Positions 1 to 10,447 are shown, counted from the first letter of the stretch. The stretch: DNA of 64,000 nucleotides from Ditylenchus dipsaci (GCA_004194705.1 SADC01001058.1:62001-126000), one strand, 5' to 3'. Program-made: numbers and translations. Notes: a model not told the origin generated them from the letters alone.

Positions 1-62
1 AAAATAATTTGGCGGGTAAATCAGTAATTTGGCGGGGTAAACGAGTATTTTGCTCAAAACGT
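1..62. mobile_element. Fragment of GGCGGGGTAAA foldback-like element
   Basis: The window opens inside the right arm of the element family that is complete at 1539-2302 and 56718-57461. Several GGCGGGGTAAA cores separated by AT-rich spacers are visible. No terminus is present here. Confidence 0.7.
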
Positions 63-89
63 GTGCTGATTGTGTTTTATATTCAAAAT

Positions 90-1107
90 CTCCAAATAAA
101 CATCCACTTCAGCCATGGCCTAAGACGGATGAACCGTGGGTCAGAGTTCATATTGATTTTGCCGGACCTTTCTATGGAGAAAACTTTTGTGTATCGTTGA
201 TTCAATGTCAAGTGGCCCGAAGTCATTAGAATGTCTAATACTTCTTCAAATTCTCTAATGCGAGCTCTAGAGGGTCTTTTTGCTAAATACGGATATCCTA
301 AAACTCTTGTTTCGGATAATGGTCCACAGTTCACTTCTCATTCTTTTGCTGAATTCTGTAAAAATAAGGGGATTCAACATCTGTTCTCTCCACCATACCA
401 TCCTCAGAGTAATGGTCAAGCCGAGAGATTCGTAGATACTTTCAAGAGAACTGTATCTAAGATTCAGAATTCATCAGACTTACGAACTTCTGTTGTTGAG
501 TATCTACGAACCTATCGTGCTACTCCAAATCCATCGATACAAAACAAAACACCCGCAGAATTATTTTTGGGTAGAAAAATTCGTACCGATATCTCTCTAG
601 TGAAGCCTGATCTAGGATATTTCAAACCTAGAGCTTCTCCAGATCATTATATTTCCAACATGAAGCGGACTTTTGATAGTCACCATAACGCGCGGTATAG
701 GGAATTTCAGGTTTCAGACAAGGTCTACTTCCAGTATGGCAATCAACGTCAATGGACTCCTGGCGAAATCTCTAAAAGGATTAATAATGTTGTATACGAG
801 GTTTTGTCAAATTCAGGTTCGTGTCACAGGATCCACGTGAACCAGCTGAAGAAGCGTTTGCCCTGGATGATCCTCTCTTTGATGATGGCCAGCCTGCTCA
901 TGGTGCTCGTAAAATACAAGTGGAAATGGTGCTCCTCAGAATACTGCATCCAATCGTCATCAAAATCCCGGTAGTCTTCAAATTATTTCTCCACAGCACT
1001 CTCCCAACCCGCTCAGACAATCCTCTCGATTTAGACAACCTCCCATTAGATTAATTCATGACCCTAGGACCAAGCAGTGGACTAGGTCGAGGGTTAACTT
1101 GACGTAG
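90..1107 (+). pseudogene. Ty3/gypsy retrotransposon integrase, broken
   Basis: This is the 3' end of a Ty3/gypsy pol gene. The DDE integrase core is clear: an IDFAGPF block carries the first Asp, SDNGPQF the second, and HPQSNGQAERF the catalytic Glu. An RVHVNQLK-type C-terminal region follows. The frame breaks near 205-215 (one base missing just after the first Asp block) and again near 820-1000, so it is not translatable as it stands. The polypurine tract at about 1370-1384 and the LTR at 1385 follow directly, as expected. Integrase would insert the retroelement cDNA. Upstream gag, protease and RT lie outside the window or are lost. Confidence 0.9.
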
Positions 1108-1384
1108 GGGGAGAAGAGCAAGACACCTATTTAATACATGCATTTTATTTCTTCATCTCATTTGTTTGATACTGGCTGTGCATGTATCTATTGCATAGGA
1201 GCTATGTCTTCGCGGGATGTAGTCTCCGGTTTCCTAGTAACTACGGCGAACGGTCCCATTAAGTCCATGTAGTAAAATAAATGTCTTGTTGTGTTTCTAT
1301 GTATTGGTGTTCTTGTCTCTTTCCTCTGTGCCTTCATTACTGCGGTCATCTCAAAATTCTATGGTTAAAATTAAGCGAGGGAGA

Positions 1385-2435
1385 TGTTGTGAGGATTAAT
1401 TTGAATACGTTTTTGTCTCGTATGGAATTCTATGTGACTGCATAGAATTCCCTTATTTCATCAGTTATTGTTTGGTCGTGTAATTGTCGTGTTGTGCTAT
1501 AAATCGTTCTCTGTTATTATTGTGTGCTATTAGTTATTGGCTCAAATTGTTTTACCCGCCAAATTACTGATTACCCCGCCAAATAATTTTTTTACCCCGC
1601 CAAATTTGAATTTTGAGCAAAATACTCGTTTACCCCGCCAAATTACTGATTTACCCCGCCAAATTTGAATTTACCCCGCCAAATTTGAATTTTCGGTGAA
1701 ATACTGCAGTAAATTTTGCGGGAATTCAGATTTTATAGTCAAAATGACTTGGATCGCTCAAAATCCCACCCCCGAGTGGCCAGAAGCCCCTGAAAGTTGG
1801 TTTTTTGGGGGTTTACTAAAGGGGGGGGGGGTAAACTTTTTGCGAAAAATCGATTGAGCGGATCAGATTTCGGGTCCGATGGGCTCAATCGCTCAGGATT
1901 CCACCCTTAACCATTCTCAACCATCTTAAACCAACCTAAACCATCCCAAACTGCTCCACACCAGTATCTAACTACCCTAAATCAGTGCTTAGGTTGGTTT
2001 AAGATGGTTGAGAATGGTTAAGGGTGGAATCCTGAGCGATTGAGCCCATCGGACCCGAAATCTGATCCGCTCAATCGATTTTTCGCAAAAAGTTTACCCC
2101 CCTTTAGTAAACCACCAAAAACCACTTTCAGGGGCTTCTGGCCACTCGGGTGTGGGATTTTGAGCGATCCAAGTCATTTTTGACTATAAAATCTGAATTC
2201 CCGCAAAATTTACTGCAGTATTTCACCGAAAATTCAAATTTGGCGGGGTAAAATAATTTGGCGGGTAAATCAGTAATTTGGCGGGGTAAATTAGTTACAG
2301 CCATTAGTTATTGAGAACCACATAAGCGCTTGTTCCATCCCATTAGGTCCCATATCATATACATTCATTTCCCATTACAACAAGATTTCTGTTTCTGATT
2401 TCCGCTTCTGCTTTTTGGAAACACTGGCCACAACA
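1385..2435 (+). mobile_element. 3' LTR of the gypsy element, with nested foldback-like insertion
   Basis: The LTR begins TGTTGTG right after a purine tract (AAGCGAGGGAGA) and ends CACAACA at 2435, giving a 7-bp terminal inversion. Without the insertion at 1539-2302 and its extra TSD copy it would be about 280 bp. The 5' LTR is not in the window, so LTR identity cannot be measured. Confidence 0.65.
1539..2302. mobile_element. Foldback-like element, family GGCGGGGTAAA, copy 1
   Basis: Tips are GGCTCAAATTG on the left and GGCTGTAACTAATTTACC (reverse complement) on the right. Each arm carries tandem GGCGGGGTAAA units spaced by AAATTTGAAT-like sequence, then a long inverted repeat with a short unique centre at about 1930-1985. 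A 10-bp TSD, ATTAGTTATT, flanks it at 1529-1538 and 2303-2312. It has no coding capacity. TSD length and architecture recall Drosophila FB elements, which are linked to Mutator-like (MULE) transposases. Confidence 0.85.
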
Positions 2436-2880
2436 CGCTTCTTTTGTTGCTTAGCTTGGAATTGCATCTCTAAGAGTATTACCTAAGTCATTTCAAGTAA
2501 TTTTTTTGAAACAAGAAACAAGGCAGCCGGCACACAACCAATTAAACATTATAATTAAAGTGTTTGTCGGGAACTTTCACAGATTTGTCGGAAATTTCAC
2601 AGATTTGTCGGGAAAATTCATTACTTATAGGCAAATTCGAATTTGCCGGGAAATTAATTAATTAGTCGGGAAATTTCACACATTTGTCGGAGTTTTCAAT
2701 TTGATCCCACTTTAATAATGTAACTTAAATATCTCTGCATGATGTGAAAAAATTAACCCGGGTTCTGGCTACTTCTTATTGAAATTATCAAATCGTGTTC
2801 ACTACATGATTTTAATCAAGATATCCAAACTATCGTTAATGTTTTTTTAAAAACCAAAATGTTTTAGTTTCAGAGACATC
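2436..2880. repeat. Tandem TTTGTCGGGAAATTT units; otherwise nothing recognised
   Basis: Between 2562 and 2700 the unit TTTGTCGGGAAATTTCACA recurs about five times, partly in inverted order around 2640. This resembles the GC-core arms of the foldback-like families, but I found no termini or TSD. The flanking sequence shows no gene. Confidence 0.5.
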
Positions 2881-2888
2881 CTCATGAT

Positions 2889-3190
2889 CAGGGTGACCAC
2901 ATAAAAAATCTTTAAAGCAGGATTTCGATCCCGAAAAGCAGGATTTTGAAACGAAAATCTGCGAAAAGCACGAATGGACATAATCGCATAACAACAATAA
3001 ACATCAGGAAAACATCACTAATCTTTTCTCACTAATCATCCTTTCCATATTTTCACTTCTCTGTGCTTGCTTCAGAAAATCCTTATTTGCAGAAAGTTGC
3101 AAAAAATTCCTGCTTTTTCACTGGCAAAAAGCAGATTTCAAAACCAAAAAGCAGGAAATTCCTGCTAAAGCAGGACATCTGGCCACCCTG
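2889..3190. mobile_element. hAT-type MITE
   Basis: Tips are CAGGGTGACCACA and CAGGGTGGCCAGA, with a perfect 8-bp TSD CTCATGAT at 2881-2888 and 3191-3198. The arms repeat an AAAGCAGGATTT-like motif. Eight-base duplications with CAGGG ends are typical of hAT elements. No ORF. Confidence 0.85.
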
Positions 3191-3543
3191 CTCATGATAG
3201 GCATCTTGTGATTTTTCTACCAATTTGAGGTATACTAATAAAAAAACTATTTTACGAATGAAATCGGCGAACTCAGCTTTGACTCTAAAAATTAATTATT
3301 TTGGAAATTGGTACCCAACGATGGGCCGAAATTCGGTTCACACCAGGGTTGGCAAGAAGTGTCTTTTCAGGCCACATCTGAGGCCTTCTCATGTTTTTGT
3401 GAAATTTTATGAAATTTCGTATTACTTGGATTTCTTCTCTATAATATGCGCTTTCAAGATTTCATTAAAAAGATAAGTAAAATGTCTTGAGATTGGTGTA
3501 TGAAAATATACCAATCGCTGGAAGAATACTTGAGACAAAAAGC

Positions 3544-4218
3544 TAGGCTTGGCAGCGGGACGGGAATCCACGGGAATCCCGGTTTGGAATCCCGAAAAAA
3601 ATCACTTTCCCGTTCCCGTTTCCCGCCGGTTCGAAAATAGAAATCCCGTTTCCCGCCCGCTCACTTTTCAAAAATCCCGAATTTTCCCGAAATCTAAATT
3701 CATATTTATTTAGTGTCAAAACGAAAAAAAGTTTGCTTTTGAACAATTTTAAGAAGAATTCGAGCACGCCGATTGTGGGGCGCATAAATTGAACTTGGCC
3801 GTAAAAGCTACTATCTCCTCCGCTCGTTTGATTATTAAAGAAGTGCTCAGCAAATGCCGAAGAATTGCGGACCACTTCTCGTCTTTTTATTTGGCCAAAG
3901 ATCGCCTGAAAGTGTACCAACTGACACAAAGAACGAAGGAAATTCAATCATACAGGTTTGTAAACTGATTAGTCGGTTAAATATCGGTTAAATATTAAAG
4001 GAGCCCCTACTCGGTGAAACTCAACTTTTGCGATGGTGGAACGTCTTCTTCAACAGAAAAACGCGACGAATTTCGGCTTTTCTCTCTTATTTTACAAATT
4101 CCCGTTTCCCGTCGGGATTCCCGAAATTTTGGAATTCCCATTCCCGTTTCCCGCAGGAACAAAAATTTTCAATTTTCCCATTCCCGTTTCCCGCCCGGAC
4201 CCGGAACTGCCAAGCCTA
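3544..4218. mobile_element. hAT element with TAGGCTTGGCAG ends, nested
   Basis: A perfect 12-bp inverted repeat TAGGCTTGGCAG bounds the element, and the 8-bp TSD CAAAAAGC is intact at 3536-3543 and 4219-4226. The subterminal regions repeat CCCGTTTCCCG motifs. It carries a remnant of hAT transposase (3753-3955), which ties this terminal sequence to its superfamily. Confidence 0.9.
3753..3955 (+). pseudogene. hAT transposase fragment
   Basis: An open stretch of about 67 codons matches the hAT catalytic-region pattern: a Cys-x-x-His-x-Leu-Asn-Leu start (CGAHKLNLAVKA), then KCRRIADHF, then a LAKDRL block. A hAT transposase is about 600 residues, so this is a small remnant and cannot be active. 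A GTTTGT at its end could be a former splice donor. It lies in sense with the element's left end. Confidence 0.7.
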
Positions 4219-4347
4219 CAAAAAGCCATGAAAGGGAAAAAAGGTTTTTTCAAAAAGCCACCTGTTAGCCTGAAAAGCCATTTCTTGCCAACCCTGGTTA
4301 ACACAAAGAAGATCTGAAAAGATGAGCAGCACGACGTTCTCGCTTAG

Positions 4348-4588
4348 CCGCTTTCCTCTAATATAAGCCCCCTCTCTACTTGGAGGGTCTGCATCTCAGG
4401 ACAGAGTCAATATTTATAGGACAGAGTCAAAGATTCTTTTTGCGCTTGCTTAAGTTCCGGGAGCTCTACCGATTCCACATTTTAAATTGTGGTTTAGCAC
4501 CCAAGGATCTTGAGATTGACCTTAAATATTCCATATTTTCGACGATCCAAAAAATAGAAGCCCCGGGGCTTCTATTAGAGGAAATACG
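4348..4588. mobile_element. TA-type MITE, CCGTATTTTC family
   Basis: The ends are CCGCTTTCCTCTAATA and CGTATTTCCTCTAATA (reverse complement). The interior has the family block GAGCTCTACCGATTCCAC. The ends are somewhat worn and the TA duplication is not clean here. Confidence 0.7.
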
Positions 4589-4733
4589 ATAATACGAAAG
4601 CAGATTTTCCACTACTTCCGTTTTCCGGGACGACTCGTTCACAGCGAATATTAAACGCTATAGCAATTAAAAATACAAGGATGACTTCACAAAATTTAGT
4701 TTTATTAGCAGAACAATCGCCATATTACATCAA

Positions 4734-4988
4734 TTATGGATTGGGTCTTCCCTTCTTGCGATTGGATTCTTCGCTGTCGTTATTAGTTCCACTGCCTTCA
4801 TCAGTTCCACTATGGTCGTCAGATTCGCTTCCATTATCTGCTTGCTTGCCATCTGATTCTTCTTGCGTACTCGGTTGCTCCACCGGTTGCTGCTCCTCAT
4901 TGATCCTTACCGCTGAACTGTTGGCCGTCGGTCTAGCTGTCCTGGATCTGCCTATTCTTTCCTCTGATGCTACAACACGTGGTTCTGC
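4734..4988 (-). CDS. RNase H1-like gene, exon 6 (C-terminal acidic tail)
   Basis: The terminal exon is 85 codons including the stop at 4734-4736. It encodes a hydrophilic tail rich in Glu, Ser, Asp and Gln, ending in a basic RKKGRPNP. The acceptor is TTTGTTTAG before 4988. It joins the previous exon in phase 0. No domain is recognised, and such a tail is not part of standard RNase H1. Confidence 0.7.
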   Translation of the reverse strand, partial: AEPRVVASEERIGRSRTARPTANSSAVRINEEQQPVEQPSTQEESDGKQADNGSESDDHSGTDEGSGTNNDSEESNRKKGRPNP

Positions 4989-5044
4989 CTAAACAAATGA
5001 TTTGTATGCTCCCGATCATAAACATCACATAAGGCTGTACATAC

Positions 5045-5226
5045 CGCTGTAAGAACTTGATGAAGCGCCGGAATGTAGACTGAACGAGGACGTTGATCAC
5101 CAGCTGTTGAAGAAGATCTACCCGAGTGTTGCTTCTTGACCTAGACCTGCTGCGACTTCTTGACCTGGACCTTGACGGCGTGCGTGAACGACCACTGCTT
5201 GTCGATATCCTAGCGAGTTCATCAGC
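5045..5226 (-). CDS. RNase H1-like gene, exon 5 (end of catalytic core, RS repeats)
   Basis: The exon opens with ADELAR, giving the fourth catalytic Asp, and runs into about eight Ser-Arg dipeptides. Donor is GCG|GTATGT and acceptor ATTTTTAG. The frame shifts by one missing base near 5133-5137, beside a short A run on the coding strand. With that base the exon closes in phase 0 against exon 6. Confidence 0.75.
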
Positions 5227-5271
5227 CTAAAAATAATGGTACCAAAGAAACTGGAGTAAAACGATGATTAC

Positions 5272-5455
5272 CGCTTCATTCCCTGGTATACCCACATGTG
5301 CTGTGACATGCTCGAAGAGTACTCCTCTTGGAAATGTTTGAGCCAAACTGTGCAACTGCTGGTATTCATTCGCAAATCTGCCATTGAGAGAATTCGGAGA
5401 TTGAAGAGCTTGAATGATTCCAAGGTAGTCTGTCTTTACAGTCACATTTTGAGAA
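5272..5455 (-). CDS. RNase H1-like gene, exon 4 (catalytic Asp and His)
   Basis: The exon encodes the middle of the RNase H fold: KTDYLGII carries the third catalytic Asp, and HVTAHVGIPGNEA is the C-terminal motif with the active-site His. RNase H1 removes the RNA strand of RNA-DNA hybrids. The donor is GCG|GTAATC at 5271 and the intron to exon 5 is only 45 nt. The start phase requires the previous exon to end in phase 2. Confidence 0.85.
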
Positions 5456-5510
5456 CTATAAATCAAAACAGAACACATATATAAATAAAATATATAGTAA
5501 AAATAACCGA

Positions 5511-5687
5511 CTTGTATTGCGACCAGTTTCGGAGAGAGGTAAGTCCTATACGAGCAGCAGAGATTTCAGCCAGACCACTATTATGAGGAGGAGGAAGCGC
5601 TTGACTCAAGTTCAATTCGTGATTATCGCCAAAGTAAACGCCGATACCAGATTCACTGTTTTGATAGCAGGAGCCGTCGGTATACAC
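5511..5687 (-). CDS. RNase H1-like gene, exon 3 (catalytic Asp and Glu)
   Basis: It starts VYTDGSC, the first beta strand with catalytic Asp 1, and contains SGLAEISAARIGL with the catalytic Glu. With exons 4 and 5 all four DEDD residues are present, so an active enzyme is plausible. The start is fixed by CTATCTACAG|GTG. The end is less certain: AA|GTCGGT fits the phase, whereas the stronger-looking TCG|GTTATT does not. Confidence 0.85.
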
Positions 5688-5747
5688 CTGTAGATAGTTG
5701 ATCAAAAAAAATATAGGAACTTCTCTCTTAGAAAGCGGTAGACTAAC

Positions 5748-5899
5748 TTCGATGACAGGAGCAGCAGCTAGATTCGGATTATTGTAGAGAGTTTGTTGTC
5801 GAGTAGGCACAGATGAGGAGAAATGAGCCACTGGGACGGACAACGACCGGGGATTCGAAGAGAAAGCTTGGGGACCAGTATTATTGTTTCTATCAGTGG
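5748..5899 (-). CDS. RNase H1-like gene, exon 2
   Basis: A low-complexity Asn/Ser/Pro-rich linker leads to PVIE just before the catalytic core. The donor is GAA|GTTAGT, starting a 60-nt intron. The acceptor ACTTCCAG before 5899 was chosen because it joins exon 1 in frame (phase 1); an alternative AG 19 bases upstream would not. Confidence 0.7.
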
Positions 5900-5949
5900 C
5901 TGGAAGTAAAAACTGGAGCTGAACCAAATAAAATTATGGAAGATCTAAC

Positions 5950-6046
5950 CTTGAACAGGAACAACACTCGAATTTCGGTTGTTAGAATTTCTGTTAGTTG
6001 ACATAGAGCGAGTCATTCTTCTTGTTCTAGATCTTCTCCAGGCCAT
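5950..6046 (-). CDS. RNase H1-like gene, exon 1
   Basis: The first ATG at 6046 gives an Arg-rich start (MAWRRSRTRRM) followed by an Asn/Ser tract. The donor is AAG|GTTAGA at 5949. The basic N-terminus could be a mitochondrial or nuclear signal; no hybrid-binding domain is visible, so this differs from canonical RNase H1. No promoter element is recognised upstream. Confidence 0.6.
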
Positions 6047-7358
6047 AGCAGGCAGTTTCAAGCAGTGTCACAGGCAGAGAGACAGGAAAAATAAGCGGCA
6101 AAAAAATGTAAGCCCTGAAGAATTAATTTAAAAAGGGATTTAGTCTTGCGCAGAAATTGCTAGAAATCCTTTCAAAATCAGTCGCCAAAAACAACCGTAA
6201 GGAGAAAGGTATGCTGTTTTGAATTGTGCTAGGGTTGTCAAATTCACCGGGGTTTTTAAATCGTGGAACTCCCCGAAAAACGGGGAAATAGGAAACGTGA
6301 ATCACGATGCAAAACATCCAATTTCATTTAACTGCTGGTGCTTCTGCAGATTAGTGACCGCGATGAAAATCCAAAGCCAGAGTTCAATTCAAAATTTGAG
6401 GCAACTTTTTAAGCAGTCTGATATGCACATCTCTGTTCAGTAGTCCACATGAAGCAAAAAGTATTTCATTTGCCAGCAATTTAATCAGTCAAAAGCAAGT
6501 TTCTTTTATTTTCTAGCTAAGAAAGCCAGCCATCAGTTTGCCGTAAGTATGTGTATGTTTAGTCTGGTCCAAAAACAAGTTACTCTCTTCCGATACATAA
6601 ATGAATATAGAGAGCGGAGAAACATCCCCAAAGTGCCCAATACCCAAAGACTTAGGCCCTAAAGGCGTGAAGGCTGCCCAAAAGAGTAATAGTCACCACC
6701 CTCCATCCTCACAAAGTTGAAAGGCAATTTCCAATGCTGTCAAGCTACAGGGTAGGTCTTAAAGTGGGTTAGTGATGCGATTTCTCTGGTGGTGTACCGA
6801 TCTCAGCTTCTTGAAAATTTTTCACGGCTGAAAAAGCTGTGAGGGCGAAATGCACCAGGAAATTAGCCTAAGCAAAACGAGTTTCTCTTTTTTCATAAGT
6901 TAAAGGGCATGCCCACGCCAATAAGTTTCATTTCAAATGTTTGAATTCCCGGGCCAGTTTTTCAGATGAAGACAAAATAAATTTGAATTCGCTTTTCATT
7001 TCGAAAAAATTTATGTTATCCTTTAGTCATCTCCCTTATTGCGATCGCTTTTTCCGTAACAATTATCATTTTGTTTAGCAATACCCAATTCTAGGGGCAA
7101 AACAAGTCTTGGTTGGTAATTTTCGGTTTCTCGTCTTGAAAATGTTGGATTTTACGTTTCTTGCACAGCTTTATCTCGAAGTTCAGCTGGTCGATAACTC
7201 GCTCCTTATTTCAAGCAATTTTAGCGTCTCAGTTATTCGTCCAAAAGCCGATCCCGACACCAATTGTAATTTATATAAGCATTAATTTTTCAACCAAACA
7301 TAAACGGATCTCATTTGCCATAGGCTGGAACTGGTATCCTTATCATTCAACACCATTA
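6047..7358. other. Intergenic sequence, no gene recognised
   Basis: A piece at about 6899-6930 (TTAAAGGGCATGCCCACGCC) is the left end of a TTAA-type element whose right end I cannot find. A short self-complementary stretch lies at 6240-6290. Nothing else is recognised. Confidence 0.4.
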
Positions 7359-7617
7359 CCGTATTTCCTCTAATATTTCCTTTTTAGCAATAGATCTAAT
7401 AGAGCCCCTTTTTCAATAGACTTTTAGGATAAGTGGGTAAGGGCCGAGTAAATATTTTGCAAAGCGGTTTATTGCATTTTTTGACTCCTATGAGCTCTAC
7501 CAGTTCTGCTTTCTAGATTTTGAAGTTTCACACGGAAATCTCGAGATCGGCCTAAAATTTTCTCAATTTTTGGCTAGTTGTAAAATAAAATCCCGCGTCT
7601 CTATAGAGGTAATACGG
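7359..7617. mobile_element. TA-type MITE, CCGTATTTTC family
   Basis: The element runs from CCGTATTTCCTCTAATA to ATACGG and is flanked by TA on both sides (7357-7358, 7618-7619). Its interior shares the GAGCTCTACCAG and CTCGAGATCGGCC blocks with the copies at 4348, 56091 and 62947. Confidence 0.8.
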
Positions 7618-8181
7618 TATTTATCATCTGCACCCCCCGAATTTTGATAGTGTTATTATTCAGTATGTGAAGTTCATTTCGGAAAAAGACCTTCTTTAAT
7701 AATATCCCAACAAAAAAACTTTTACATGTGTATAACCTTCAATTTGATGCGAAAGTCCGACAGAATTTCTCTGATTTGTGCAGTCCAGCTACTTGAAAGA
7801 TGTGCTGTGGCAGAGGCACTCACTTTCACAGAGACATTTTGGTTGTTGGGATATTACTACAAGCTAATTGGGAAGGTCGTGAAGAAATTGATATAGAAAA
7901 TCTTCAAATAAACTAGAATAACGATAACTCGAGATTTCGGTCATTCGAAAAGTCCTAAAAAGTGATAATCGAACAATATCGTCATCCTGCCACCTAGCGC
8001 AATCTTTCTCTGTTTGTCATGGTCTTAGGCCTCGACTTACCACAAATTCATTCTTCACGACATCATTCGAAATTCACAAAATCCAAACAACAACTTATTT
8101 TATTGCGCCAGAAACGAAGAACGAAAATCCGACAACAAGGAGACTTATTTTAACAACAGTCGAATCAAGTGTATTCTCTCT
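7618..8181. other. No feature recognised
   Basis: AT-rich sequence upstream of the S27 stop codon on its 3' side. It should hold the S27 3' UTR. I see no repeat or ORF that I can support. Confidence 0.3.
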
Positions 8182-8331
8182 TCAGTACGGCTTCTTTCTG
8201 AACTTGCAGCCTTCCACCAGGCGCGGTTTTTCTCCAGTAGGCTGACAGAGAACAGTTCCACATCCAACGCAGGAAACAATGGTAGAGACATGGCTGAAGG
8301 TAGTCGTAATCCTGGTGCAACCGGGACAAAA
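8182..8331 (-). CDS. RPS27: Ribosomal protein S27 (eS27), C-terminal exon
   Basis: The reading frame ending at 8182 encodes the eS27 zinc ribbon, with FCPGC and [13 protein letters not shown] supplying four zinc-binding Cys, then a basic end FRKKPY and stop. eS27 is an 84-residue protein of the small ribosomal subunit, and about 50 residues are recognisable here. The conserved residues upstream of the first Cys pair are not visible in the adjacent sequence. Either an intron lies there with its acceptor uncertain (8331-8365), or this is a truncated copy. The U2 gene starts 107 bases away on the opposite strand. A degraded retrocopy is the alternative. Confidence 0.75.
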   Translation of the reverse strand, partial: FCPGCTRITTTFSHVSTIVSCVGCGTVLCQPTGEKPRLVEGCKFRKKPY

Positions 8332-8437
8332 GAGAGAAAGAGTTGAATATGTGTTCTCTAACCGTCTCACTTGTTTGCAAACCCAGCCAGTTGTCAAATA
8401 CCTGTTTGGGTATAGTCTCAAAATAATTATGTCATTT

Positions 8438-8627
8438 ATCGCTTCTCGGCCTTTTGGCTAAGATCAAAGTGTAGTATCTGTTCTTATCGGCTTAATCTCC
8501 GATACGACTCCAATTGGGGTCTTTAGAGATTAACCTATTTTTGGAACCTGGTTGGGTGTTGGGGCTTGCTCCACCCTGACCGCGGGTCGGCCCGGTATTG
8601 CACCTACCTCCGGGATCGGCCCATCCC
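8438..8627 (+). ncRNA. U2: U2 small nuclear RNA
   Basis: The sequence begins ATCGCTTCTCGGCCTTTTGG and contains the branch-point recognition region GTGTAGTATCTGTTCTTATC, an Sm-type site (CTATTTTTGGA near 8539), and 3' stem-loops ending near GGTATTGCACC and CCTCCGGG. Length is about 190 nt, as in other animals. GATCAAAGTGTAG, with three As, is as I recall it from fly and worm U2. U2 snRNP pairs with the intron branch site. The 3' end is approximate. I did not recognise a PSE-type promoter upstream with confidence. The conserved core suggests a functional gene. Confidence 0.95.
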
Positions 8628-8639
8628 CCCTCTGGGGGA

Positions 8640-9930
8640 AAATATTCCGCTTATCTTCTCATCCAGCACTCATCAGCATTTTCAGGGGGGCTCCCTAAGA
8701 GTTACTTAGGAATTATTCTGGACCTCTGTTTCAGTATTCGTGTTTGCAAGAAATTCTTCCAAAATTTTTAGTGCACGGTACACTAGCTTTTACGTTTGAT
8801 TCATTGATATTCGATTTATCCGTATAAACACACCCCAGGGTGCACCGTGATTACTGTTAGCCTTTACCTGCATCCTTTACTTGCTAACTAATACTTATGA
8901 ACAGTAAAAATAAATATGATTTATGAATATTTGTGAAATGCGCCGCCCGGACTAAACAGGTTCCAAACGATTTTTTCCGGATCTTTCGCGCGACAAAACC
9001 TACTATCATTTCGATCAATTTGTTTGTTTCGCCCGAATTTACCGAAAAAAGTCGTTTTTTTTTTAAATCACTTTGACCCAAATTTATTCTAATTCTGCAA
9101 AAAGTAACATAAAATTCGTAATCCGCGACCCGAAAACCCTATGAACCATTGTTTTTTCACATGATCATTGCCTAAAAAATGTGCCTTGACTGAAATCCCG
9201 AATTTGGAACTTGAACGAGCAACAATGTATCTTGAACTTTTCAGAAGAATGATGTTTTTATACATGTTTTTAAAATTTAAAAATGAAAAAAACAAAAACT
9301 TTAAAAAATTTGTCTTGGTACTCCAAGTTAATTTTCTGGTGGAGATGTAGATAAATTTAGCCTGCCTCTTTAGCTTGCAAGTTTTGTGTCGCACCCTGTA
9401 GTGTGATGCCTGAGGCCAACTGAATGGCTGGCCAGCCATTGATTGTGTATGCCATAGCGAATCAAGAAGTAGTGGTTGTCTCTTCCTTTCCACCCCCACT
9501 TCACCCATCGATTTGCCATCTTTTTGTTTTGGTTAGAGACAAGTTTGGCTAGCTAGCCAGCTGTTTGACTAGCAAGCCACGGCCAAGAAGTAGTCTCTAG
9601 GGCACTGACAGGACAGGGTAATTGCATAGGTTAGACAGATTTTTTTCCTTTAGGAGCTTCTTTTTGGATGCACTTGCATTGGCTTACTTTTACTTTTACA
9701 GGGTGGTTTGGCGTAAAACAAAGACAGCAAAGGATTTTTAATTTTAGAGATAAAAAAACAACAATTTTACATGTAAAATTGGGCTGGTCAGGAATACAAA
9801 AGAGCGTGATATTACGCCATGAATTTTTAAAAACATGAGAAAAGGTTAACTTTGGCCTTTCAAAATGTTTGTGCGAAAAAACTCTAGAGATATTTTAATT
9901 GACTAGAAAAACGATTTCCGGGCGTTAATA
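8640..9930. other. Intergenic sequence, no gene recognised
   Basis: AT-rich sequence with a GGCTAGCTAGCCAGC-like low-complexity patch at about 9430-9580. No supported coding region. Confidence 0.3.
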
Positions 9931-9931
9931 G

Positions 9932-10100
9932 CAGGGTTGGCTGAATGTGTCTTTTAAGTATGACCAATATACACCCCTGGCTTTAATTTGAAAAATCCAC
10001 ACGGGTGTGGCCTGAAGCTCCGGGTGTGGCTTTCTATTTTTGCCAATTTTCGAAGCCCCACCGGTGTGGATTTTGGACGCTCGGCGGGGCTTTTCGATAT
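9932..10100. mobile_element. Possible hAT left end
   Basis: CAGGGTTGGCTGAATGTGTC resembles the tip of the element at 3344, and CACACCGGGTGTGG-type palindromic pieces follow. No matching right end or TSD was found, so this may be a solo terminus. Confidence 0.35.
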
Positions 10101-10326
10101 AATTTCTTGGTAAAAACCCAACTGTCGACCAAACTGACTGTCGACCCCCAACTGTCGACCCTCCCAACTGTCGACCCCCAACTGTCGACTCTAACTTTCG
10201 ACTTTGAGTAAAACAATTTGTAAAAGTAATTTAACATAACTTGAAGCGGTCAAGCTCGTTTTATTTGCCTGTTTTAAGACGCCTGCTATAGTTTTTTCTT
10301 ACAACCAGCGAATAGGAAGCAAGAAA

Positions 10327-10392
10327 ATGGCTGTAAGTGAAGATGAAGAACCTAACTACAACCATTTTTGTCAGCCAAAGAAGCGAAGTGAG
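10327..10392 (+). pseudogene. eIF4A-like fragment, exon 1
   Basis: It starts with ATG and encodes 22 residues rich in acidic residues, ending KKRSE. The donor is GAG|GTTAGT. It joins the next exon in phase 0 over a 55-nt intron. The N-terminus of DEAD-box proteins is variable, so identity rests on the following exons. Confidence 0.45.
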
Positions 10393-10447
10393 GTTAGTAT
10401 TTCGGAGCTTATTTTAAATATATCACGTGAAATATTGATCTACTTAG

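Larger units (their letters stand above)
3344..4296. mobile_element. hAT-type element hosting a second hAT element
   Basis: Tips are CAGGGTTGGCAAGAAGTGTC and CAGGGTTGGCAAGAAATGGC, matching inward to CTTTTCAGGC. The flanks GTTCACAC (3336-3343) and GTTAACAC (4297-4304) form an 8-bp TSD with one mismatch. Element 3544-4218 is inserted inside it. Confidence 0.8.
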
